Of a stretch of DNA of 64,000 bases, positions 1 to 9,428 are shown one piece after another. How positions within the stretch are numbered: the first letter of the stretch is position 1; each line of letters starts with the position of its first letter. Source of the stretch: Sva-07 sp963707515 (GTDB lineage: Bacteria; Actinomycetota; Acidimicrobiia; Acidimicrobiales; Ilumatobacteraceae); NCBI GenBank assembly GCA_963707515.1, contig CAVPQI010000003.1:744001-808000 (forward strand), given 5' to 3'. The position numbers and the translations under genes were made by a program. The notes under the pieces were generated by a model that was not told the DNA's origin, did not search any database, and saw nothing but the letters and a program-made list of their open reading frames with translations.

Positions 1-2222
1 CTGGGCCCCGGCGTTCCTGCGCGATCACTTCCTGCCGAACTTCCAGCTGTCGGGCTGGAGCATGGACTGGTACGCCGGACTGCCGCTGTACCGCTTCTAC
101 ATGGTCATCCCGGCGCTGGCGATCGTCGCCCTCGACGTGCTCTTGCCGTACGGGGTGGCGTTCAAGCTGGTCGCCGTCTCCGGGTTGGTCCTGTTCCCGC
201 TGGCCTGCTGGACGTTCGGTCGGCTCGCCGCGTTCCGTCACCCGATGCCCGAGCTGTTCGCCGTGGCCGGGTTGTGCTTCTTGCTCGACGAGAGCTTCTC
301 GATCTACGGCGGCAACGTGAAGTCGACGATGGCGGGGGAGTACTCGTTCTCGATCGCCCTCACCTTGGCGATGTTCGGGCTCGGCCTGCTCGCCAACGGA
401 CTGCGGACCGGGCGCTTCCGGGTTCGGACGGCGATCGTCCTCTCGCTCGCCGCGGTGTCGCACGGCATCGTGTTGATCTTCGTCGCCGTCAGCGCCACGA
501 TCCTGTGCATCGTCTGGGTCGACCGTCGCCGGGCGGTGTTCGCCGTGACGACGGGCATCACCACATTGCTGCTGTCTGCGTGGTGGGTCGGCCCGTTCCT
601 GTTCGGTCACGAGTTCATGACCGACATGAAGTACGGGTTCCGTCCCGAGGGCGCCGAGGACTCGTTCTGGGACATGTTCTTCCCGCTCACCGCGCCGTTG
701 GACTTCTTGATCACGGCGTTGGCGATCATCGGCTTCATCGCCTTGATGTTGCGCCGACAGCTGACGGGGACCGCCCTCGGCATCATCTGTCTGACCTTTG
801 TCGGCCTCGTCTACCTCACCCGCGACAGCCTGCCGCTGATCGGGTTGCTGTGGAACCCGCGATTGCTGCCGTTCGTCTACCTCACCCGCTACCTGCTGAT
901 GGTCGTCGGTGCGTTGGCGGTGATCGCCTGGCTCGTCAACGCGATCCGCGACCGCAAGGTGTCGACGCCGCTCAGTGCCGGCGAGGGTGCGATCGGCGCC
1001 GCCGCCATCACGCTGTCGTGCCTCCTGGTGTTCGGCTGGATGTACGAGACGCTGCCGTTCGACGGGCGGGCCACCGAGGGTGATTCGACCGTCTACGCCT
1101 GGGGTCCGTTCCGCAAGACGCCCGACGCCGGACGGGCATTGGCCGACAGCTGGACCCGGTACAACATGAAGGGCTACGAGGGGCGGCCGCAGTACCCGAC
1201 GTACCGCGACCTGATGCTGACGATGGACGACATCGGCCAAGACCGCGGTTGTGGGCGGGCGGTCTACGAGAACAGCGGCGACAACGGTGAGTACGGCACG
1301 ACGATGGCGCTGATGCTGTTGCCGCACTGGACCGACGGTTGCATCGGGTCGATGGAAGGGCTGTTCTTCGAGGCCTCGGGGACCACGCCGTACTCGTTCC
1401 TGCTCACCGGTGCGATCTCGGAGCAGTCGTCGAACCCCGTGCGTCAGCTGCGCTACGTCAACAACGACGGTGCGGTCGGCGTCCAGCACATGCAGGACCT
1501 CGGTGTCCGCTACCTGATGGTGCGCACCGACAAGGCAAAGGCCGAAGCGGCCGAACAACCCGAGCTCGAGCTCGTCACCACCAGCGGGCCGTGGGAGATC
1601 TACGAGCTGCCGACGGCGAGCATCGTCGAGCCGCTCACCGTGCAGCCGATCGTCATCGAGGAGCGTGCCGGCGACCAGCGCGAGCGCAACCTCGAAGTCG
1701 GCACGAGCTGGTTCCAGCGACGCGACGACTGGCCGGCGATGCCGGCGGACGACGGGCCCGACGAGTGGCAGCGAGTGCCCGTGGAGATCGACATGTCGGC
1801 AGCGCGTCGGCGAACCGGGGGACCGCAGCCGCAACGTCGACTACGTCGTGCCGAGCGAGCAGATCGACGTCGTCGAGCTCGATCCGGTGACGGTCAGCAA
1901 CGTCGAGGTCGATCAGCAGTCGATCAGCTTCGACGTCGACCAGATCGGCGTGCCGGTGCTCGTGCGGGTCAGCTACTTCCCGACCTGGGACGCCCACGGC
2001 GCCGAGGGGCCGTACCGCGTGGCGCCGAACTTCATGGTCGTCGTGCCGACCGAGGAACACGTCACGTTGGAGTACTCGAAGACGACCCTCGATCTGTTCT
2101 TCTACGCCCTCACGTTGCTCGGCATCGGCTTGTGCGTGGTGTGGTGGCGCCGCGGCGACGTCGAGTACGACAGCGATCGGCCGTCGTGGGGGTCCCGGGC
2201 AGCCGGCGGTCCCGAACGGTAA
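1..2222 (+). CDS. Polytopic membrane protein, 5'-truncated, one frameshift
   Basis: The reading frame is already open at base 2, so the N-terminus lies outside the window. About nine hydrophobic segments lie between bases 95 and 1050. A large hydrophilic, presumably extracytoplasmic, domain follows, and a last membrane helix (LDLFFYALTLLGIGL) sits near 2090-2145 before a short basic tail. This layout resembles GT-C-like or '6-pyruvoyl-tetrahydropterin synthase-related' membrane proteins of actinobacteria, but no catalytic motif is visible, so the function is open. The frame breaks at about 1798. Dropping one g there joins VPVEIDMS to the frame that runs through NVDYVVPSEQ to the stop at 2220-2222. 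A phosphohexomutase gene follows after 13 bases, so a role in glycan or envelope assembly is possible but unproven. Confidence 0.7.
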
Positions 2223-2235
2223 CCTTCCGGCCGTC

Positions 2236-3597
2236 ATGTCTGCCCTCGAACAGATCGTCAAGGCGTACGACATCCGTGGCACGGTTCCCGATCAGCTCGA
2301 TGCTGACGTGGCCCACGCGCTCGGAGTCGGCTTCGCCCGCCTCGTCCTCGACCGGTCCGCCGAGACGGCGCTGGTCGCACGGGACATGCGCCCGTCGGGC
2401 CCGACGCTCGTCGAGGCGTTCTCCCGTGGCCTGATGGAGCAGGGCGTCGACGTCGTCGACATCGGCCTCGCCTCCACCGACCTCATGTACTACGCGTCCG
2501 GCGTGCTCGGCCTGCCGGGGGCGATGTTCACCGCCTCGCACAACCCGGCCGGGTACAACGGCATCAAGCTCTGCGACACGGGGGCGCGCCCGATCGGTGT
2601 CGACACCGGCCTGGTCGACGTCCGCGCCGTCGCCGAACACGTGCTCGACGGGAGCGGCCCGGCGCCCGCCCGCCGGGTCGGCCGGCGCAGCGAGCGCGAT
2701 CTCCTCGACGCCTTTGCCGACCACGTGGTGTCGTTCATCGACCCGGCAGCCATCCGGCCGATGCGCGTGGTCGCCGACACCGCCAACGGCATGGGCGGCC
2801 TCGTCGTCCCCGCCGTGTTCGAGCGCCTGCCGAACGTCGAACTCGAGGTGATGTACGGCGAGCTCGACGGAACGTTCCCGAACCACCCGGCGGATCCGCT
2901 GCAGCCGGCCAACCAACGCGACCTGCGCGCCCGCGTCGCCGCCGGCGGCTTCGACCTCGGGCTGGCGTTCGACGGCGACGCCGATCGGGTCTTCGTCGTC
3001 GACGAGACCGGGTCGGGTCTCAGCGGGTCGACGACCACGGCGATGCTCGCCGCGGCGAACCTGCGCCGCCACCCCGGGGCGACGATCCTGTACAACCTGA
3101 TCTGCTCGCGTGCGGTGCCCGAGGTCGTGCGCGAGCTCGGCGGCAATCCGGTGCGCACCAAGGTCGGCCACTCGTTCATCAAGCAGGTGATGGCCGAGAC
3201 CAATGCCGTGTTCGGTGGCGAGCACTCGGCGCACTACTACTTCGCCGGCAACTACAACGCCGACAGCGGGTTGATTGCCTCGATGATGGTGATGGCCGAG
3301 ATCTCCAGCGCCGAACAGCCGTTGTCGGTCGTCCGCAAGCCGTACGAGCGCTACGCCGCCAGCGGCGAGATCAACACCCAGGTCGCCGACGCGGCGGCGG
3401 TCATCGACGAGGTCGCCGAGATCTACGCCAGCTGCACCCAGGACCGTCTCGACGGCCTCACGGTGGACTGTGGCGATTGGTGGTTCAACCTCCGCCCGTC
3501 GAACACCGAGCCGTTGCTGCGCCTCAACCTCGAAGCCGAGAACCGGTCCTCGTGCGACGAGCACGTCGCCGCGGTGCTCGGCCACATCACCCGCTGA
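2236..3597 (+). CDS. manB: Phosphomannomutase/phosphoglucomutase
   Basis: This 453-residue enzyme of the alpha-D-phosphohexomutase superfamily interconverts hexose 1- and 6-phosphates to feed nucleotide-sugar synthesis. All four family signatures are present in order. The phosphoserine loop TASHNP has its catalytic Ser at residue 101, the Mg-binding loop DGDADR spans 246-251, the sugar-specificity loop GGEHS spans 327-331, and the phosphate-binding loop RPSNTEP lies near residue 420. The GEHS form and the length fit bifunctional PMM/PGM enzymes, so mannose versus glucose preference cannot be settled here. The start ATG lies 14 bases after the preceding membrane-protein gene, which suggests co-transcription. 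The symbol is by family and not by demonstrated specificity. Confidence 0.9.
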   Translation: MSALEQIVKAYDIRGTVPDQLDADVAHALGVGFARLVLDRSAETALVARDMRPSGPTLVEAFSRGLMEQGVDVVDIGLASTDLMYYASGVLGLPGAMFTASHNPAGYNGIKLCDTGARPIGVDTGLVDVRAVAEHVLDGSGPAPARRVGRRSERDLLDAFADHVVSFIDPAAIRPMRVVADTANGMGGLVVPAVFERLPNVELEVMYGELDGTFPNHPADPLQPANQRDLRARVAAGGFDLGLAFDGDADRVFVVDETGSGLSGSTTTAMLAAANLRRHPGATILYNLICSRAVPEVVRELGGNPVRTKVGHSFIKQVMAETNAVFGGEHSAHYYFAGNYNADSGLIASMMVMAEISSAEQPLSVVRKPYERYAASGEINTQVADAAAVIDEVAEIYASCTQDRLDGLTVDCGDWWFNLRPSNTEPLLRLNLEAENRSSCDEHVAAVLGHITR

Positions 3598-3635
3598 CCA
3601 GACTCACCGTTCGAACCGACCAAGGAGCGCACCCC

Positions 3636-3875
3636 ATGGCGTTGTCACCCGCATTGCTCGAGATCCTCGCCTGCCCCGAGGACAAGGGCCCGCTGTACTA
3701 CCTCGAGGCAGAATCCGCCCTCTACAACCCACGCCTCCATCGTCGTTACGACGTGCGCGACGACATCCCGGTGATGTTGATCCCGGAGTCGACGACCGTC
3801 GACGATGCCGAGCACGAGCGGATCATCCAACTCATCGAGTCGTCAGGGATCTCGCCGACGTTCGATGCCGTCTGA
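3636..3875 (+). CDS. Trm112 family protein
   Basis: A 79-residue protein with the Trm112/YcaR-type opening LLEILACPEDKGPLYYL and a downstream RRYDVRDDIPVMLIPES segment. In the family this small fold often activates methyltransferases or is carried in cell-envelope gene clusters. Only one cysteine of the usual CPxCKG zinc-knuckle motif is present (CPEDKG), so metal binding is probably lost. An AGGAG at 3623-3627 sits 8 bases before the ATG at 3636, which fixes this start over upstream in-frame codons. Its position 38 bases after the phosphohexomutase suggests the same transcription unit. The partner and precise role are unknown. Confidence 0.85.
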   Translation: MALSPALLEILACPEDKGPLYYLEAESALYNPRLHRRYDVRDDIPVMLIPESTTVDDAEHERIIQLIESSGISPTFDAV

Positions 3876-3964
3876 CCGGGTCCGGAAGATTCCGCTCAAG
3901 GTCGGTGCGAGCGGTGCCGACAGAGTGGGCGTGGTGGTGCCGACACTGTCTGTGACGAAGTGGT

Positions 3965-3970
3965 TACGGT
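3965..3970 (+). promoter_or_regulatory. -10 hexamer TACGGT of a leaderless start
   Basis: TACGGT lies 7 bases before the ATG at 3978 with no Shine-Dalgarno sequence between them. This supports the ATG over the in-frame GTG at 3960, which would lie upstream of the transcript start. Confidence 0.5.
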
Positions 3971-3977
3971 TGATCGG

Positions 3978-5405
3978 ATGAGTCGCTCCCTTCATCCCCG
4001 ACGCCGATCCGGTCGTGCGTTGGCCGCCGTCGTCGCCGTCGCCGCGGCGCTCGCCGTCGGCGTCTCGGGCGTGTCGCCGGGTGCGTCGCCCACCGCCAGC
4101 GCCCAGAGTCCGAGCCTGGGCGCCGGTGGCGAATACCACCCGCTGACGCCGGCGCGGATCTTCGACTCCCGCAACGCGATCAACGACACGGCGCCGCTCG
4201 GCATCAAGCCGACGTCGCCCAGGCCCGGTTCGACGTTCAACGTCGACCTGCTCGGCCAGGGCGGCGTCCCCGCCGAGGTCAATGGAACCAACCGCGACGT
4301 GCTCGCCGTGGTGCTCAACGTCACCGTCAACGAGCCCGGCCAGGGCGGCTACCTGACGATCCGGCCGACCGGTGCCCCCGTGACCGAGTCGTCGCTGATC
4401 AACTTCGAAGCCGGCAAGAGCGTGCCCAACATGGCCGTCGTCGGTGTCGGCAACGGTGGCATGGCGTCGATCACCCTGACCACGCCGAACGGTGCGAGCA
4501 ATGCCCACGTGCTGATCGACGTGTTCGGCTGGATCTCCACCAGCTCGTACCCCGACCCGCAAGACAGCGGTAGCCGGATCACGCCGGTCGCGCCGGCGCG
4601 CATCCTCGACACCCGCTCCGGCCCGACCCCCGCCGGTCGGCCGGGTGGCCAGGCGATGGGCCAGCAGGAGCAGTTGACCCTGCCGGTCCGCGGCAACCTC
4701 GGCGTGCCCAACAACGCCAACGTCACCGGCGTGGTCGTCAACATCACCGGCATCAACGTCGGCGGCGGCTTCACGTACCTGTCGGCGAGCCCCAACCCGT
4801 TCTCCGGCCCCGAAGCGTCGACGTCGGTGACCAACCTCGGTGGCGGGCAGACCAAGGCCAACACGGCGATCGTGCCGATCGCCGCCGACGGCAGCATCCG
4901 CCTGTTCAACCGCTTCAGCGCCACCCACGTCATCGTCGACGTGCTCGGCTACCTGGAGCGGGGGCGCCCCGCCACCACGACGTCGGGTCGCGTGATCCCC
5001 CTCGACGCCCCGTTCCGGGCGTTCGACACCCGCCAGGACCCGTTCGGCCGGGTGCCGCTCGGCCTCAACGCCACCGAGGACTGGAGCTTCCGCTCGTTCG
5101 CCAACTCGGTCACCCTGGGCGGCAAAGCGGTCGGCCCGCAGGCCGGTTTCATCGGCAACCTGACCGCCACCGGGCTCGCCTCGACGGTCCCCGGGCAGCC
5201 GATCGGCAGCTATCTGACCGCCTTCCCCGGCGACGTCGGCCGACCGAACAGCTCGCACCTCAACCTCGTCGGCGGCGAGAGCGTGGCCAACATGGCGCTC
5301 CTCAAGTACGGCGCAGCCCACGGCGATCCGAACACCGTGCGGGTGTACAACTACGACGGCAGCCTCCACTACATGGTGGACGTCTTCGCCGTCATCATGA
5401 GCTGA
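3978..5405 (+). CDS. Secreted protein with three PARxxDTR-type repeats
   Basis: A 475-residue exported protein. It has a basic N-terminus, a hydrophobic Ala/Val core and a likely Ala-x-Ala cleavage site near TASAQS at about residue 42. The mature part holds three copies of a roughly 140-residue repeat. Each opens with P-A/F-R-I/A-x-D-(S/T)-R (starting near bases 4147, 4594 and 5008), continues through an NVT- or NIT-containing strand and an N-x-A segment, and ends with a V(D/I)V(F/L)G(W/Y)-type strand. These repeats are common in secreted proteins of Acidimicrobiia and other actinobacteria and look like beta-rich cell-surface domains. No catalytic motif is visible, so I infer a structural or adhesive role. 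Confidence 0.75.
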   Translation: MSRSLHPRRRSGRALAAVVAVAAALAVGVSGVSPGASPTASAQSPSLGAGGEYHPLTPARIFDSRNAINDTAPLGIKPTSPRPGSTFNVDLLGQGGVPAEVNGTNRDVLAVVLNVTVNEPGQGGYLTIRPTGAPVTESSLINFEAGKSVPNMAVVGVGNGGMASITLTTPNGASNAHVLIDVFGWISTSSYPDPQDSGSRITPVAPARILDTRSGPTPAGRPGGQAMGQQEQLTLPVRGNLGVPNNANVTGVVVNITGINVGGGFTYLSASPNPFSGPEASTSVTNLGGGQTKANTAIVPIAADGSIRLFNRFSATHVIVDVLGYLERGRPATTTSGRVIPLDAPFRAFDTRQDPFGRVPLGLNATEDWSFRSFANSVTLGGKAVGPQAGFIGNLTATGLASTVPGQPIGSYLTAFPGDVGRPNSSHLNLVGGESVANMALLKYGAAHGDPNTVRVYNYDGSLHYMVDVFAVIMS

Positions 5406-5508
5406 CACGGCGCGGGACGGACGGGGACCGCCGCCGGAGCGAGCGGTTCGGTAGAGTTGGCGCCGCCGTATCGCCGGGCTGACCCGATCGGTGCCTGAAG
5501 GCCCCTGC

Positions 5509-5535
5509 CCGGTTCGCATCCAACGAACCCGGAGG
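5509..5535 (+). promoter_or_regulatory. Hairpin abutting the ahcY ribosome binding site
   Basis: GGTTCG (5511-5516) pairs with CGAACC (5524-5529) across a 7-base loop, and two more pairs form past one bulged base. The GGAGG Shine-Dalgarno at 5531-5535 overlaps the 3' arm, 7 bases before the ATG at 5543. Folding would partly hide the ribosome site. I could not match the leader to a known riboswitch class. Confidence 0.3.
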
Positions 5536-5542
5536 CCCTTCC

Positions 5543-7037
<1,495 letters not shown>

Positions 7038-7048
7038 CGCCGTCTCCG

Positions 7049-7099
7049 GGACCGGATGGGGTGATCGCGGCGATCGCCGCGAACACCCCATCCGGGTCC
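7049..7099. terminator. Long palindromic hairpin after ahcY
   Basis: A 15-pair stem (7049-7063 with 7084-7099, one bulge) encloses a second perfect 16-base palindrome (7067-7082). It has no T-tract. It lies 12 bases past the ahcY stop and is best read as a transcription terminator. Confidence 0.65.
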
Positions 7100-7101
7100 T
7101 G

Positions 7102-7116
7102 GTGACACTTTGTGAC
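7102..7116. promoter_or_regulatory. Imperfect GTGACA palindrome upstream of dppD1
   Basis: GTGACA-CTT-TGTGAC matches the GTGACA / TGTCAC palindromes found at three places further downstream in this importer locus and before the second importer, with one mismatch in the right arm. It is a candidate operator, 117 bases before the GTG start of the ATPase gene. Confidence 0.3.
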
Positions 7117-7141
7117 TACGTGATCAATTTCTTGCCCGCGT

Positions 7142-7172
7142 TTGGCCGGGTGTGCCGATCGGCGCCTAGGGT
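7142..7172 (+). promoter_or_regulatory. Candidate promoter of the first peptide importer
   Basis: TTGGCC (7142-7147) and TAGGGT (7167-7172) are separated by 19 bases and lie about 60 bases before the GTG at 7233. The spacing is slightly long, so this is tentative. Confidence 0.3.
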
Positions 7173-7232
7173 GTCGCTCGTCACAACGAGTTCGACGCCA
7201 TCGGAGCCGGTGGCGAAGGGGGAGAAATCCAC

Positions 7233-8333
7233 GTGAGCACACGTCTGGGAACGCGCGAGACCGAAGGTCCGCTGCTCGAGGTCGAGGATCTGCACACCTC
7301 CTTCGCGCTCGGCCACGGTTCGGTCCGGGCGGTCGACGGTGTCACGTTGTCCCTCGAGCGGGGCAAGACGATCGGCATCGTCGGCGAGTCCGGATCGGGC
7401 AAGACCGTGCTCTCGCGGACGATCATGGGGCTCCAGAACGCCTCCAACGTGACCGTCACCGGATCGGTCAAGTACGCCGGCGAGGAGCTCGTCGGCCGCT
7501 CGGCCAAGCACATGCGCCGGCTGTGGGGTGCCGAGATGGCGATGGTCTTCCAGGACCCGATGACCTCGCTCAACCCGGTCGTCAAGGTCGGTCGCCAGCT
7601 CACCGAGCACGTCCGCTACCACCTCGACATGGGCAAGGACGAAGCCGAACAGGTCGCCGTCGCCCTGCTCGAGTCGGTGCGCATCCCCGAGCCCGAAGCA
7701 CGCCTCGACGTGTACCCGCACCAGATGTCGGGCGGCATGCGTCAGCGCGTGTGCATCGCCATGGCGCTCGCCTGTGGCCCGCGGTTGCTGTTCGCCGACG
7801 AGCCCACGACCGCCCTCGACGTCACCGTGCAGCACCAGATCCTCAACCTGCTCGCCGAGCAGCAACGCGATCGTGCGATGGGCATGGTGCTGGTCACCCA
7901 CGACCTCGGCGTCGTCGCCGGTCGCACCGACGAGATCGCCGTGATGTACGCCGGACGCGTCGTCGAGAAGGCACCGACCAAGGTGCTCTTCGGTGAGGTC
8001 CGCCATCCGTACACCGAAGGCCTGATGAAGTCGATCCCGCGGACGACGCAGACCAAGCACACCCGGCTCAACGCCATCTACGGGCGTCCACCGGACCTCG
8101 TGTCGCCGCCGCCGGGGTGCAAGTTCGCGCCGCGCTGCCCGTACGCCCAGGAGCGCTGCCACCAAGAGGAGCCGGCGCTCGCCGAGGGTGGCACGCCCGG
8201 CCACGCCTTCCGCTGCTTCTATCCGGTCGGCACGCCCGAGAACCGCGCCGCGTTCGAGGCCAACCTGGAGGCCGGGCTGCCCCAGACGCTGGCATCGATC
8301 GGCAAAGTCGCCGCCACGGAGGAGGTCGCCTGA
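7233..8333 (+). CDS. dppD: Peptide ABC transporter ATPase, DppD type
   Basis: A 366-residue ATPase that powers peptide or related solute import at the membrane. Walker A is GESGSGKT, the Q-loop is in VFQDPMTSLNP, the signature is SGGMRQRV, Walker B with its Glu is LLFADEP, and the switch His is in LVTHDLG. After the core comes the oligopeptide-transporter C-terminal domain with its Fe-S or metal-type cysteine cluster (PGCKFAPRCPYAQERC). The GTG start is supported by a purine-rich AAGGGGGAG about 8 bases upstream. Its stop overlaps the ATG of the next ATPase (TGATG), so the two are translationally coupled and should form the nucleotide-binding heterodimer. Confidence 0.9.
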   Translation: MSTRLGTRETEGPLLEVEDLHTSFALGHGSVRAVDGVTLSLERGKTIGIVGESGSGKTVLSRTIMGLQNASNVTVTGSVKYAGEELVGRSAKHMRRLWGAEMAMVFQDPMTSLNPVVKVGRQLTEHVRYHLDMGKDEAEQVAVALLESVRIPEPEARLDVYPHQMSGGMRQRVCIAMALACGPRLLFADEPTTALDVTVQHQILNLLAEQQRDRAMGMVLVTHDLGVVAGRTDEIAVMYAGRVVEKAPTKVLFGEVRHPYTEGLMKSIPRTTQTKHTRLNAIYGRPPDLVSPPPGCKFAPRCPYAQERCHQEEPALAEGGTPGHAFRCFYPVGTPENRAAFEANLEAGLPQTLASIGKVAATEEVA

Positions 8334-9361
8334 TGGCCGGCTCCGGAACCGCCCACCTGCGTCCCCTCGACGAGGTCCTGCTGCGCGTCGAGAACCTCGT
8401 CATGGAGTTCCCGGCCAAGCGCGGGCGCACCGTGCACGCCGTCAGCGGCATCAGCTTCGACATCGCACGCGGTGAGACCCTCGGCCTCGTCGGCGAGTCC
8501 GGCTGCGGCAAGTCGACGACCGGGCGCGCCATCCTCCAGCTGCCGCCGCCGACCAGCGGTGCCGTCGTGCTCAACGGTGAGGACATCACCCAGCTCGACG
8601 CGGCGACGGTGCGCAAGCGGCGCACCGACATGCAGATGATCTTCCAGGATCCGATCTCGTCGCTCAACCCGCGCCGCATCATCGGCGAGGTCGTCGCCGA
8701 GCCGCTCGGCGTGTGGGGCCCGAAGGACAAAGACGAGCAGTGGAAGATCGTCTCCAAGACGCTCGAGCGGGTCGGGATCGACCCCGACATCGCCCGCTAC
8801 AAGCGTCCGCACGAGTTCTCCGGCGGCCAGTGTCAGCGCATCTCGATCGCCCGGGCGCTGGTGCTCGATCCCGAGCTCATCATCTGTGACGAGCCGGTGT
8901 CGGCGCTCGACGTGTCGATCCAGGCGCAGATCCTCAACCTCCTCGAGGACCTCAAGCGTGACTCGCAGCTGACGCTCGTGTTCATCGCCCACGACCTCGC
9001 CGTCGTCAAGAACATCAGCGACCGCGTCGCGGTGATGTACCTCGGCAAGATGTGCGAGATCTCCGAGTCCGACCAGTTGTACGCCAACCCGGCCCACCCG
9101 TACACGGCGCTGCTCCTCGACTCGGTGCCCGAACCCGACCCGGAGATCGACGTCGCCTCGATCAAGGTGATGGAAGGCGAGCTGCCCTCGCCGCTGGCGC
9201 CGCCATCCGGCTGCCGGTTCCGTACCCGCTGTCCCCGGGCCACCGACGTCTGCACGACGGACGAGCCGCAGATGCGTGCCGTCGGCGTCGACCACTTCGT
9301 CGCCTGCCACCACCCGCTGATCGAACCGATCGACCAACCGGTCGCCGACCCGACCCGCTGA
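8333..9361 (+). CDS. dppF: Peptide ABC transporter ATPase, DppF type
   Basis: A 342-residue partner ATPase. It has Walker A GESGCGKST, the Q-loop segment IFQDPISSLNPRR, the signature SGGQCQRISIARAL, Walker B LIICDEPVSALD, the switch His in FIAHDLA, and the C-terminal SGCRFRTRCPRA cysteine motif of the OppD/OppF group. The start ATG overlaps the stop of the upstream ATPase and a GGAGGT lies just before it. It probably pairs with that protein under the permeases encoded at 13246-15218, although two binding-protein genes are interposed. Confidence 0.9.
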   Translation: MAGSGTAHLRPLDEVLLRVENLVMEFPAKRGRTVHAVSGISFDIARGETLGLVGESGCGKSTTGRAILQLPPPTSGAVVLNGEDITQLDAATVRKRRTDMQMIFQDPISSLNPRRIIGEVVAEPLGVWGPKDKDEQWKIVSKTLERVGIDPDIARYKRPHEFSGGQCQRISIARALVLDPELIICDEPVSALDVSIQAQILNLLEDLKRDSQLTLVFIAHDLAVVKNISDRVAVMYLGKMCEISESDQLYANPAHPYTALLLDSVPEPDPEIDVASIKVMEGELPSPLAPPSGCRFRTRCPRATDVCTTDEPQMRAVGVDHFVACHHPLIEPIDQPVADPTR

Positions 9362-9428
9362 ACGCGGGCGGGCGACCCGAACCCCCCAAACCCCCTACCC
9401 ACCCCCCAACCGCAATGAAGGAACACTC

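Noticed and set aside
3843..5519. Long open frames on the strand opposite real genes
   Set aside because: In this high-GC DNA many antisense frames stay open by codon bias. They are rich in Arg, Ala and Gly, lack family motifs and ribosome sites, and overlap confident genes.
5406..5542. A SAH or SAM riboswitch in the ahcY leader
   Set aside because: The leader has only a short hairpin at the ribosome site. I could not line it up with the conserved cores of known SAH or SAM riboswitch classes. A covariance-model search would decide.
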